Shown: positions 18,006 through 26,717 of the stretch, one piece after another
Layout: each line of letters opens with the position of its first letter
How positions within the stretch are numbered: the first letter of the stretch is position 1
NCBI RefSeq assembly: GCF_021602345.1
Contig: NZ_BQID01000002.1
Coordinates: forward strand, 62,001 to 126,000
Reading direction: 5' to 3'
Source of the DNA: Pseudomonas pharyngis
Lineage (GTDB): Bacteria; Pseudomonadota; Gammaproteobacteria; Pseudomonadales; Pseudomonadaceae
DNA length: 64,000 nucleotides
Made by a program: the position numbers and the translations under genes
The notes under the pieces: generated by a model
What the model was told of the DNA's origin: nothing
The model's input: only the letters and a program-made list of their open reading frames with translations
The model's database searches: none

Positions 18006-18512
18006 ATGGGGAGTCACAACCCGCATTACCAGGTCATCGGGCAAATGTTCCAAAAGGACTACCGATGGTTGTGCGCGGCGGTCAGTCGTACCCTCGGCTG
18101 CCCGCACAGCGCACAGGACATTGCTTCGGAAACTTTTCTTCGGGTTTTGGCACTGCCCGATCCGCTGGCGATTCGCGAACCCCGCGCGCTGTTGACCACG
18201 ATTGCGCGGCGGCTGGTCTATGAAGGCTGGCGCCGGCAGGATCTGGAGCGCGCTTATCTGCAAAGCCTTGCCTTGGCGCCGGAACCGGTGCACCCGTCGC
18301 CCGAGGAACGGGAATTGGTGATCGAAACGCTGCTGGCGGTGGATCGCTTGCTCAACGGCCTGTCGGCCAAGGCCAAGGCTGCATTTCTCTATCACCAGCT
18401 CGATGGCCTGACCTACAGCGAAATCGGCGAACGCCTCGGCGTGTCCACCAGCCGAGTGCAGCAATACATGGTCGAGGCATTCAAACGTTGCTATCAGGCG
18501 ATGCAGACATGA
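18006..18512 (+). CDS. FecI-like ECF sigma factor
   Basis: 168 residues: sigma-70 region 2 (about 10-75, HSAQDIASETFLRVLAL) and region 4 with its HTH (about 110-160, LTYSEIGERLGVSTSRVQQYMVEAF). The stop overlaps the start of the FecR gene as ATGA. With FecR and a TonB receptor carrying a signalling domain directly after, it forms a standard cell-surface signalling set: ligand binding outside frees the sigma factor. The conserved elements at 19471, 23759 and 26526 are candidate promoters for it; none is seen before its own gene. Confidence 0.9.
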   Translation: MGSHNPHYQVIGQMFQKDYRWLCAAVSRTLGCPHSAQDIASETFLRVLALPDPLAIREPRALLTTIARRLVYEGWRRQDLERAYLQSLALAPEPVHPSPEERELVIETLLAVDRLLNGLSAKAKAAFLYHQLDGLTYSEIGERLGVSTSRVQQYMVEAFKRCYQAMQT

Positions 18513-19456
18513 GGCCGGACGACACGCTGATCGACGAAGCCGCGCAATGGATGGCGCTGCTGCAATCGGGGCACGTCAGCTTGCAGGAGCGCGCGGCCTT
18601 CGACGCCTGGCGCACGGCGGATCCACGGCATCAGCAAATCATCGAGCAAATGGGTGGCGGGTTGAACCTGCTGCGCCATGCGAACCTGCGCGGCTTGCCG
18701 CGTGAGAGCGTGCTGCACAGCCTGAATGCACCGTCCAGTCGGCGTCGATTCCTCAGCGGCAGTTTGAGTGTGCTCGGGATCGCGGTGCTGGCGGGTCTGC
18801 TCGGGCGACACTATGACTGGCTGCCGGAGGCCGGCGAGTTGTCGACCGGAACGGGCGAGCGTCGGGAGTTCACTCTGGAGGATGGCAGCGCCCTGACCCT
18901 CAATGCCCGCAGCCGCGTGGTGCCGCGCTTCAACAATCTCGAACGTTTGCTGGACTTGCGCAGCGGTGAGCTGCTGATCGATGTCGCAAAAAATCTGGCC
19001 CGGCCGTTTGTGGTCGAAACCGAGCATGGGCGGATGCGCGCGCTCGGGACCAAATTCCTGGTGCAGCGCGGTGAGGATTCGACGCGGCTGGTGATGTTGC
19101 ATTCGCAAGTCGAAGTGGCCACTGCCAGTGGCGCGCGGCAAGTGGTGGAGGCGGGTGAAAGTCTGCTGTTCAACGCTCAGGAAATCCTCGCGCTGGAACG
19201 CAGCAAAGGGCAGGAAAGTGCCTGGGTGCAAGGGCGGCTTGAAGTGCATGATCGCCCCTTGAGCGAAGTCATCGACAGCCTGCGCAGCTACCGTCGCGGC
19301 ATCCTGCACCTGAGTCCCGAGGTCGCCGGTTTGCGCCTCAGCGGTCTCTATCCGCTGGACGACAGCGACCGCACCCTGCAGCTGCTGGAGCGTTCGCTGC
19401 CGATCCGTGTCACCTGGCACAACCCGTACTGGGTCAGCATCGAAGCACGGTTATAA
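18509..19456 (+). CDS. FecR-like anti-sigma/sigma regulator
   Basis: 315 residues. The cytoplasmic N-terminal domain of DUF4880 type (about 5-55, DEAAQWMALLQSGHVSLQERAAFDAWRTADPRH) is followed by one membrane span (about 81-99). The periplasmic FecR domain has TGTGERREFTLEDGSALTLNARS and a C-terminal STN-interacting part (DRPLSEVIDSLRSYRRGIL). It should hold the ECF sigma factor inactive until the receptor signals. The ATG at 18509 overlaps the sigma stop. Confidence 0.9.
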   Translation: MRPDDTLIDEAAQWMALLQSGHVSLQERAAFDAWRTADPRHQQIIEQMGGGLNLLRHANLRGLPRESVLHSLNAPSSRRRFLSGSLSVLGIAVLAGLLGRHYDWLPEAGELSTGTGERREFTLEDGSALTLNARSRVVPRFNNLERLLDLRSGELLIDVAKNLARPFVVETEHGRMRALGTKFLVQRGEDSTRLVMLHSQVEVATASGARQVVEAGESLLFNAQEILALERSKGQESAWVQGRLEVHDRPLSEVIDSLRSYRRGILHLSPEVAGLRLSGLYPLDDSDRTLQLLERSLPIRVTWHNPYWVSIEARL

Positions 19457-19470
19457 ATCCATAACTTCCC

Positions 19471-19516
19471 GGTCTATCCGCGACCCTATAAAAAGCGCCG
19501 GCCCGCTGCTCATTCC
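19471..19516 (+). promoter_or_regulatory. Tripartite promoter-like element, copy 1 (receptor 1)
   Basis: GGTCTA at 19471, CTATAAAA at 19486 and CATTCC at 19511, with fixed 9-nt and 17-nt gaps. The last part begins 37 bases before the receptor ATG at 19548. The same layout stands before 23836 and 26718. The 17-nt gap fits an ECF -35/-10 pair; alternatively TATAAA is a sigma-70 -10 box with an activator site upstream. Confidence 0.7.
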
Positions 19517-19547
19517 CTGCAGACGCCTTCAACAGGGAAGCCCCTCG

Positions 19548-22472
19548 ATGTTCTCATTCAAACAACAACAATTGTCCCGCCTGACGCTGGCCATCGTGCT
19601 GGCGACGGGCATGGTTCCGGTCGCCGTTCAGGCACAAGACGCCGCCGCTCAGGTCTTTACCTTCGACATTGCCGCCGGGGCCCTCGACGAGGTGCTGCTG
19701 GACATCTCGCGCCAGACCGGCGTGCCGATTTCCTTCAGTCAGAATCTGGTTCAGGGCAAACGCAGCAGTGCGGTGCGCGGCGCATTGGGTGGCCGCCAGG
19801 CGGTAGAGAAAGCCTTGCTCGGCAGTGGTCTGCAAGTCGAGCAGGGGGCGCAGGGCCTGAGCATTCGCCCGGCCGATACGCCGAGTGCCGCGCCGGCCAA
19901 GGCCGCTGCCGTGGCACCCGCCAGCACTGCCGATTACCGCATGGAAAAAGTCACCGTCACCGGCTCGCGCATTGCCCGCGCCCAGAGCGATGGTGCGACC
20001 CCGGTCAACGTCATCACCCACGAAGAGATGGAAGCGCGCGGCTACAAGAACGTCTACGACGCCCTCGCCACGCAAACCCAGAACACCGGCATGACCCAGG
20101 GCGAAGACTACGGCAACACCTGGCAACCGGCCGCCAGCGCCCTCAACCTGCGCGGTCTCGGGCCCAACCACACGCTGGTGCTGATCAACGGCCGACGGGT
20201 CGCCGATTACCCGACGCCGTATGACGGCAAGGTCAACTTCACCAACCTGGCGAACATTCCGTCGGCGATCATCGACCGCATCGAAGTGCTCAGCAGCGGC
20301 GCCTCGGCGATCTACGGTTCGGATGCGATTGCCGGGGTGGTGAACATCATCCTCAAGGACAAAATGAATGGCGTTGACGTTAACCTCAAGGGCGGCAGCA
20401 GCGAGCGCGGGGGCGGTGACAACCAGCGCTTGCAGATCAGCGGCGGCGGCAGTTGGGGCGACTTCGACGGGTTGTTCGGGCTCGAACTGACCAACCGCGA
20501 TCCGATCTGGGCCGATGACCGTGGCTTCATGCAGAGCGGGCCGCTGGCGGATGTCGGCTACCGTCGCGACCTGACCAACAACCGCTACCTGGGACCCGGC
20601 TGTGGCGCGTATCAGGGCACGTTCGACAACAAGCTGTTCAACAGCGGCGGACGTTGCCGCACCGATCAGATCTACAACGATTACTGGACGGTGCAGACGC
20701 AAAAGGAAAACTACGACGGCTACACCCGTGGCACCTGGCATTTCAGCGACAGCGGGCAGGTCTTCGCCGATTTGATGTACGGCCTCGATCACATCCAGAA
20801 CAACACACGGGGCCCGAGCTTCACCTCGCCGGATTTCATCAACCAGAACAGCGGCAATCTGGAGCGTTGGTATCGACGCTTCGGCGAAGAGGAAATCGGT
20901 GGGCGCACCAGCAACAACAGCAAGTGGCGCGATACCTCATGGACCGGCACCCTGGGCCTCTCGGACAAGATCGCCGACACCGGGTGGAACTATGAACTGG
21001 CGGCCAACCGGTCCGAATACAAAAGCGTGCGTACCACCCGTTACACGCCGCTGTCGTCGATCCAGGATTTCTACCTCGGCCCGCAGTTGGGCACCCGTGG
21101 CGGTTACCCGGTGTTCGCGCCGGATGCCTCGCGCCTCGACCGGCCACTGACAACCCAGGAGTGGGAGCAGTTTCGCGGCAACCTGACGCAGAGCAGCAAG
21201 TCGGTGTCGACCAGTTACAACGCTTCGGTCAACGGCGAGTTGTTTGACCTGCCGGCCGGCCCGGTGGGATTCGCCGGCGTGCTTGAGGCAGGCAAGCAGG
21301 AATACCGCATCGACCCGGATGACAGCCTCAACGACGGCAGTTTCTACGGCGTGACCCCGGCGCAAAGCTCCGGCGGCTCGCGCAAGCGTTATGCGGCCGG
21401 TGGCGAGTTCAGCATTCCGGTCACCGACACGGTGCTGGCGACAGCGGCAGGGCGCTGGGACCAATACAAATTCAGCGGCCGCACCGAGCAGCAGAAAACC
21501 TACAACCTCGGCCTGGAATGGCGGCCGGTGACCAGCCTTTTGGTGCGCGGCAGCTACGGCACCAGTTTCCGCGCACCGGACCTGAACTACATCTATCAGT
21601 CCGACAGCAACGGTTACTACCCGGCGCAGATCGACTATTACGGCTGCAGCCAGGGCGTGGAGGGCGCCTGTGATCGCGGGCGGGTCGATTACACCCAGAG
21701 CGGCACGGCGGATCTGGAATCCGAACGCGGCAAATCCTGGACCTACGGTTTCGTCTGGTCGCCTTCACGCAATTTCGATTTCTCCACGGATTTCTGGCGG
21801 GTGGAGATCGATGACCTGCTGACCACTGTCGACGAAAACCGCCTGTTGCAGCAAGAGAACGAATGCCGCAATGGCACCCAGGACATCAACTCGGCCAACT
21901 GCCAGTCGACCCTGGCGCGCGTCGATCGCAATCCCGGCAACGCCGCCGTAGATCCCAATCAGTTGCAACGGGTACGCGTGAACGCGATCAACGCCGCCAG
22001 CGAACGGGTCAGCGGCCTGGACTTCAAGAGCAACATCCGCTGGGGCGCCGGGCAGTACGGCGCGTTCAGTTCGGCGCTGGGCTACACCCTGGTGCTCTCG
22101 CATTACTACAAAGAATCGGACGAGGCGCCGACCCAGGACTGGCGCACTTCGCGCACCAACTACGACTGGCGCAGCAAGGTCAACGCCAGCCTGACCTGGG
22201 ATTACCAAAAGGCCACGGCAACGCTGATGGGGATTCGTTACGGCTCGGTCACCAATGGCGCGGGCGACGGGCGTCTGTCGCCGTGGACGGTGTTCAACGC
22301 CAGTGCGCGGTACAAGCTCAACGACCGGGCAAGCGTCGGGCTGACCGTGAACAACGTGCTCAATCAGGTCAAGCATGACGACTCGGCGGGCTGGCCGTAT
22401 TACCCCACCGGCAATTACGACCCGTACGGGCGCCAGTGGTGGCTGGATGTGAGTTATCACTTCGGCAGTTGA
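19548..22472 (+). CDS. TonB-dependent receptor with STN signalling domain
   Basis: 974 residues from the ATG at 19548, with AGGGAAG upstream. The order is: signal peptide (about 1-29, ending VAVQA), secretin/TonB short N-terminal signalling domain (about 35-105, FDIAAGALDEVLLDISRQTGVPISFS), Ala/Pro-rich linker, TonB box region (MEKVTVTGSRIARA), plug (LRGLGPNHTLVLINGRRVADYP, VLSSGASAIYGSDAIAGVVN) and a 22-strand beta barrel. The plug motif belongs to the large receptor class used for complex nutrients or peptides, rather than clearly to a ferric siderophore class. The signalling domain ties it to the FecI/FecR pair just upstream. Ligand unknown. Confidence 0.9.
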   Translation: MFSFKQQQLSRLTLAIVLATGMVPVAVQAQDAAAQVFTFDIAAGALDEVLLDISRQTGVPISFSQNLVQGKRSSAVRGALGGRQAVEKALLGSGLQVEQGAQGLSIRPADTPSAAPAKAAAVAPASTADYRMEKVTVTGSRIARAQSDGATPVNVITHEEMEARGYKNVYDALATQTQNTGMTQGEDYGNTWQPAASALNLRGLGPNHTLVLINGRRVADYPTPYDGKVNFTNLANIPSAIIDRIEVLSSGASAIYGSDAIAGVVNIILKDKMNGVDVNLKGGSSERGGGDNQRLQISGGGSWGDFDGLFGLELTNRDPIWADDRGFMQSGPLADVGYRRDLTNNRYLGPGCGAYQGTFDNKLFNSGGRCRTDQIYNDYWTVQTQKENYDGYTRGTWHFSDSGQVFADLMYGLDHIQNNTRGPSFTSPDFINQNSGNLERWYRRFGEEEIGGRTSNNSKWRDTSWTGTLGLSDKIADTGWNYELAANRSEYKSVRTTRYTPLSSIQDFYLGPQLGTRGGYPVFAPDASRLDRPLTTQEWEQFRGNLTQSSKSVSTSYNASVNGELFDLPAGPVGFAGVLEAGKQEYRIDPDDSLNDGSFYGVTPAQSSGGSRKRYAAGGEFSIPVTDTVLATAAGRWDQYKFSGRTEQQKTYNLGLEWRPVTSLLVRGSYGTSFRAPDLNYIYQSDSNGYYPAQIDYYGCSQGVEGACDRGRVDYTQSGTADLESERGKSWTYGFVWSPSRNFDFSTDFWRVEIDDLLTTVDENRLLQQENECRNGTQDINSANCQSTLARVDRNPGNAAVDPNQLQRVRVNAINAASERVSGLDFKSNIRWGAGQYGAFSSALGYTLVLSHYYKESDEAPTQDWRTSRTNYDWRSKVNASLTWDYQKATATLMGIRYGSVTNGAGDGRLSPWTVFNASARYKLNDRASVGLTVNNVLNQVKHDDSAGWPYYPTGNYDPYGRQWWLDVSYHFGS

Positions 22473-22690
22473 GGGCGAAATGACGTCCGGCAGCGTCCTA
22501 CGGAAGTTGCCGGACTTTGGGCGAAAACGGGGATATTTCCGACGACTTTTTAAGGTTGGCCGTCGGAAGCGGGGCCTATAGCATCGGTCGTGACATGAAG
22601 TCACTGACCGGCCTGGAGACTCGGGCCCCTGACATTGGATGGATTATGCGAATCCCACATCTCGAGCACGAAAACTCTACTTATTCCCCT

Positions 22691-22719
22691 CGTGATTCCT
22701 GGCGCCACGATCACGCCAG
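22691..22719. promoter_or_regulatory. Inverted repeats before the toxin-antitoxin pair (possible operator)
   Basis: CGTGAT (22691) pairs with ATCACG (22710), and CTGGCG (22699) with CGCCAG (22714). The nested palindromes end 22 bases before the antitoxin ATG. An autoregulatory operator is plausible for an Xre-type antitoxin but unproven. Confidence 0.4.
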
Positions 22720-22741
22720 ATGCCCTATGGAGGGTGTTCCG

Positions 22742-23218
22742 ATGCCCCAAGCGAAAGCACCCCGGTTTACGGGGCTGAAGAAGGTCGAGGGGAAGCCTGT
22801 TGAGGTGTTGCTGAACGGCCGGATATGGGACAGAGACACCATGCACATTGTTGGTTACGCGCGGGAAGGTTTTGATCTGCGGGACGTTGTGAACATGATT
22901 TCAACATCCGAGCTCTACCGGGAAAGCGAGCTTGTGCAGCTCATCACCGGAAAGTCCGTCAGAACCGTGCGGCGCTTGCTGAATAGTGGCGAGCCGACGC
23001 GAATGAGCCGACAGCAGAGCATGATCGCTTTTCAGTATGCGCACGCTCTTGAGTCCGCTATCGAGGTGTTCCACGATCAGCCGAGCGCCGAGGAGTGGAT
23101 GAGCAAGGCGACCAAATGGTTAAACGGTTACAGACCCGTTGCATTGATTGAAAGCTCACTGGGGTATCAATCGGTCATTGCTTATCTGCACCGGATTAAA
23201 TACGGGGTTTATCAATGA
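22742..23218 (+). CDS. Xre/ParS-type (DUF2384) antitoxin
   Basis: 158 residues from the ATG at 22742, chosen for GGAGG eight bases upstream; the frame is open further upstream without support. The N-terminal and central part is helical and HTH-like (DLRDVVNMISTSELYRESELVQLITGKSVRTVRRLL). The C-terminal DUF2384 antitoxin-binding domain is IEVFHDQPSAEEWMSKATKWLNGYRPVALI. Its stop overlaps the RES toxin start as ATGA. Together they are a type II RES/Xre system, inserted between two receptor genes of one uptake locus. Confidence 0.85.
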   Translation: MPQAKAPRFTGLKKVEGKPVEVLLNGRIWDRDTMHIVGYAREGFDLRDVVNMISTSELYRESELVQLITGKSVRTVRRLLNSGEPTRMSRQQSMIAFQYAHALESAIEVFHDQPSAEEWMSKATKWLNGYRPVALIESSLGYQSVIAYLHRIKYGVYQ

Positions 23219-23718
23219 ACCCGCTGCCTTGGGACGACCGCTGGTATGCGTGGCGTTTGGACCCTGAGCTTTACCGGTGCACATGGGACAGCGGCATCGG
23301 TTCAGAACTGCAGGGCGGTCGATGGAACCGGCCCGGCCGCCGTGTCGTTTATGCTTCGATCGATCCATCTACAGCCATTCTGGAGGTGGCCGCTCACGGG
23401 AGTTTCAACGCACTTGATAGAAGTCCCTATGTGCTGACGTGCTTTGAGGTGGTCAGTGAGGCGCTTGTGAAAATCGTGCAACCCGAGGAGCTGCCCAACC
23501 CCTACTGGATGAGTCCCGCACAGGCCTCGCCCAACCAGCAGGATTTTGCCGACGCGTTGCTCGCCGAGCACCCGTTTGTACTGATTCCATCGGCAGCCAC
23601 CCGGCACTCGTGGAATTTGCTGGTGAGCTGCGATTTGGCAGAGGGGCAATTCAGGATGATCTCGCAAGAGCGATTCGGGCTGGATACGCGATTGCTCACG
23701 GACGCGGAACTGGTATGA
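23215..23718 (+). CDS. RES-domain toxin
   Basis: 167 residues. The RES signature residues are present: YRCTW near the start, GGRWNRPGRRVVYAS, AILEVAAHG and a late SWNLLVS. RES toxins consume NAD+ and stop growth unless held by their Xre/DUF2384 antitoxin, here encoded just upstream with a 4-nt overlap. The reading frame is intact. Confidence 0.87.
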   Translation: MNPLPWDDRWYAWRLDPELYRCTWDSGIGSELQGGRWNRPGRRVVYASIDPSTAILEVAAHGSFNALDRSPYVLTCFEVVSEALVKIVQPEELPNPYWMSPAQASPNQQDFADALLAEHPFVLIPSAATRHSWNLLVSCDLAEGQFRMISQERFGLDTRLLTDAELV

Positions 23719-23758
23719 GAAATCACGCGCGTCTTTTTGCATAACCTCAGCACCCAAC

Positions 23759-23804
23759 GGTCTAAATCGCGCCCTATAAAACCCTGTCTGCCATCGCACA
23801 TCCC
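23759..23804 (+). promoter_or_regulatory. Tripartite promoter-like element, copy 2 (receptor 2)
   Basis: GGTCTA at 23759, CTATAAAA at 23774 and CATCCC at 23799. Gap lengths equal those of copy 1, and the last part again begins 37 bases before the start codon (23836). Confidence 0.7.
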
Positions 23805-23835
23805 TGCATAAACCAAAACGCAGGGATGGCTGTTC

Positions 23836-26490
23836 ATGATCCATTTTTCACCCGTTAAATCCCCTTTGAGCCTGGCCTTGCTGCTGGCGATCAACACGTT
23901 GCCGGCCGTCGCTGCCGACAGCACGGCAAACGAACCGACCACCCAACTGCAACGGGTCGAAGTCACCGGCACCGCGATCCGCCGGGTCGATGCCGAAACC
24001 GCCGTGCCGGTCACCATCCTGCGGGTCGAGGAGTTGCAGAAGCAGGGCGTGACCACCACTGAAGAGCTGGTCAACCGCATCTCGGCCAACCAGTCTTCGG
24101 TGGGCTCCGGGCGCTCGGTGGGGTCGAGCAGCGGCGGGGCGTCCTATGCCGACCTGCGGGGCATTGGCCCGAACAAAACCCTGGTGCTGCTCAACGGTCG
24201 GCGTCTGAGCAACAACGCGACCAATGCGATCAATGGCTCTGGCGTCGACCTCAACACTATCCCGTTCGCCGCTATCGACCGGGTGGAGGTGCTGCGCGAC
24301 GGCGCCTCGGCGCTGTACGGCACCGATGCCATCGGCGGGGTGATCAACTTCATTACCAAGACCAGCCTCACCGAAGGTCAGATCAGCACGAACTACGACA
24401 CACCGACCCATTCTGGCGGCGGCGAAAGTCGCAATTTCAGCGGCAGTTGGGGTTTTGGCGATTTACAGGACGATCGCTTCAACGTTTTCGGCGTGGTGAG
24501 TTACGACAAGCAGAATCGCCTGGCCGCCGATGATCGTGGCTACACCTATAACTACCAGCCAGGGCGCGGTCTGGATTACACCTCCGGCACGGCATCGCCC
24601 GCCAACTGGAGCCAGGGCAGCAATGCCACCAACCCGCTGGCCGGTTCCGGTTGCAATGCGCCGGGGCTGTTGTCACGCAACGGCATCTGCCGCCAGAGCC
24701 TGTGGAACTACCTTGATCTGGTGCCGGAAACCGAGAAGACCTCGGCCTTCGCCAAGGCCACCGGCAAGCTGTCGGACGATCACAACGTCAGCCTCGAATA
24801 CTTCTGGGCGCGCAACGAAAACCGTACCCAGATCGGGCCCGGCACTTTGATGGGCAATCAGGTCAACCCTGGCACGGCGTTCTATCCGGGGAACGGCATT
24901 ACGCCCGGACCGAGCGGTTTTGCCCTCGACCCTACGCAACCGGTGGACGTGAACTGGCGTGAAACCGCCGTCGGTGCCCGTCAGCATGAGGACGACAACA
25001 CCGGTCAGCGCCTGCTGTTGAGCTTCGACGGCACCCTGGTCGGGTGGGATTACAACCTCGGCGCGTCGTACAACCAGAACAAGGTGGTCAACACGATTCG
25101 CAGCGGTTATGTGAACGACCGTGCCGTCAGCCAGGGCATCGCCAACGGTGTGATCAACCCGTTCGGCCCGCAGACCGCCGCCGGTTCGGCACTACTGGCA
25201 GCCAACGAGGTAGAAGGCGATTACGCGACCGCAGTGGGCCGGGTCAAGGCGATTGACGGGCGTGTCAGCCGCGAGATCGGCGACTGGTTCGGTGCAGGGC
25301 CTTCGGCACTGGCGCTGGGCGGCGAGTATCGCAAGGAAGATTTTCATCAGGATTTCGCTGCGTTTGCCGGCGACGTGCAGAGCCTGGGTGTTGATCCCAA
25401 CGGCAGCGTACAAGGGGATCGCAGCGTCTCGGCGCAGTACGCCGAGGTCAACGTGCCGGTGCTCGACAGCCTGGAACTGTCCGCCGCCGTGCGCCACGAC
25501 AAGTACAGCGACTTCGGCAGCACCACTAACCCGAAATACTCGTTCCGCTTCCAGCCGTTCAAGGAACTGGTGGTGCGCGGCGCTTACAGCGAAGGTTTCC
25601 GTGCGCCATCGCTGTACGAGTTGTACAACCCGACGTTTACCTCGTTCACCAACGCCAACTACAACGACCCGCGCCTGTGCGCTGGAGGCAACCCGAGCAA
25701 CGGCGGCATTGCCAACCGCGACTGCGCCCAGCAGTTCAATCGCACCTCCGGCGGCAACACCGACCTGAGCCCGGAGACCGCGCGCAACGTCACCCTCGGT
25801 TTCGTTTACCAGCCGTTCGATCGCCTGACCACCGGCCTGGATTTCTGGTGGATCGACATCGCCAACCAGATCGCCGAGTTCCCCGAATCGGCGGTGTTCG
25901 AGAATCCGGAGCTGTACCCGGAGCGCCTGATCCGCAAGCCCGACGGTTCCATCGATCACATCGTCACCGGGCTGGCCAACCTCGGCAAGATCAAGACCAA
26001 CGGCGTCGACGTGAGTTTCGACTATCGCCTGCCGAGCACGCCGTACGGTGATTTCGGCATCGGTCTGCAAGGCACTTACGTGACCCGTTATGACTATCAG
26101 CAGCAGCTCAAGGGTGACTACATCGACAAGCTCGGCGATTTTCGCGGTGGCGACTTTGCCTCGGCCGGCGCCGTGGCCCGTTGGCGTCACAGCCTGACCG
26201 GCAGCTGGAACTACGGCCCGCTCGGCGCAAGCCTGACCAACCGCTACACCAGTGGTTACCACGACTCGGATCGCGAGACTCACGATTACGTCGGTTCGTA
26301 CAACGTCTGGGACGTGGCCGGCACCTACACATGGCGCAAGACCCTGGCGGTGACCCTCGGGGTGAAAAACCTGTTCGACCGCGAGCCGCCGTTCAGCAAC
26401 CAGACCTACACGTTCCAGAGCGGCTACGACCCGAAATACGGCGACCCGTTTGGCCGCACGCTATACACGCGGGTCAATTACAAGTTCTGA
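23836..26490 (+). CDS. TonB-dependent receptor without signalling domain
   Basis: 884 residues. A signal peptide (about 1-27, ending PAVAA) leads to TonB box TQLQRVEVTGTAIRRV, plug (LRGIGPNKTLVLLNGRRLSNN, VLRDGASALYGTDAIGGVINF) and barrel, ending in the usual C-terminal Phe (TLYTRVNYKF). There is no STN domain, so it can import but not signal. It is the same receptor class as the upstream gene and sits behind the same promoter-like element, which suggests a shared regulon and related ligands. The importer genes follow directly. Confidence 0.9.
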   Translation: MIHFSPVKSPLSLALLLAINTLPAVAADSTANEPTTQLQRVEVTGTAIRRVDAETAVPVTILRVEELQKQGVTTTEELVNRISANQSSVGSGRSVGSSSGGASYADLRGIGPNKTLVLLNGRRLSNNATNAINGSGVDLNTIPFAAIDRVEVLRDGASALYGTDAIGGVINFITKTSLTEGQISTNYDTPTHSGGGESRNFSGSWGFGDLQDDRFNVFGVVSYDKQNRLAADDRGYTYNYQPGRGLDYTSGTASPANWSQGSNATNPLAGSGCNAPGLLSRNGICRQSLWNYLDLVPETEKTSAFAKATGKLSDDHNVSLEYFWARNENRTQIGPGTLMGNQVNPGTAFYPGNGITPGPSGFALDPTQPVDVNWRETAVGARQHEDDNTGQRLLLSFDGTLVGWDYNLGASYNQNKVVNTIRSGYVNDRAVSQGIANGVINPFGPQTAAGSALLAANEVEGDYATAVGRVKAIDGRVSREIGDWFGAGPSALALGGEYRKEDFHQDFAAFAGDVQSLGVDPNGSVQGDRSVSAQYAEVNVPVLDSLELSAAVRHDKYSDFGSTTNPKYSFRFQPFKELVVRGAYSEGFRAPSLYELYNPTFTSFTNANYNDPRLCAGGNPSNGGIANRDCAQQFNRTSGGNTDLSPETARNVTLGFVYQPFDRLTTGLDFWWIDIANQIAEFPESAVFENPELYPERLIRKPDGSIDHIVTGLANLGKIKTNGVDVSFDYRLPSTPYGDFGIGLQGTYVTRYDYQQQLKGDYIDKLGDFRGGDFASAGAVARWRHSLTGSWNYGPLGASLTNRYTSGYHDSDRETHDYVGSYNVWDVAGTYTWRKTLAVTLGVKNLFDREPPFSNQTYTFQSGYDPKYGDPFGRTLYTRVNYKF

Positions 26491-26525
26491 AAATGATCGG
26501 TCGTGGCGGGTTTTAGTCACTTATC

Positions 26526-26571
26526 GTTCTAAACCCCGCCCTATAAAAAATGCCTGCCTGCTGCACATCCC
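26526..26571 (+). promoter_or_regulatory. Tripartite promoter-like element, copy 3 (ABC importer)
   Basis: GTTCTA at 26526, CTATAAAA at 26541 and CATCCC at 26566, with the same 9-nt and 17-nt gaps. Here the start codon is 152 bases away because a REP doublet lies in the leader. Confidence 0.68.
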
Positions 26572-26602
26572 AGGTAGGCAGGAGGTGTGGTGACTGCTCT
26601 GA

Positions 26603-26683
26603 CCTCTTCGCGAGCACGCTCGCTCCCCCAGGGATTTGTGTTCACCACGAACCTGTGTGGGAGCGGGCTTGCTCGCGAAGAGG
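26603..26683. repeat. REP doublet in leader of the importer operon
   Basis: Imperfect inverted arms of the GCGAGC...GCTCCC type: 26603-26629 and the following CTCCC against 26657-26683. It lies between the promoter-like element and the first importer gene, so it would be transcribed and could fold in the leader RNA. Confidence 0.8.
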
Positions 26684-26717
26684 CCCTTGGCGTCGCCCAA
26701 TCATCAGGACCTTGCCA

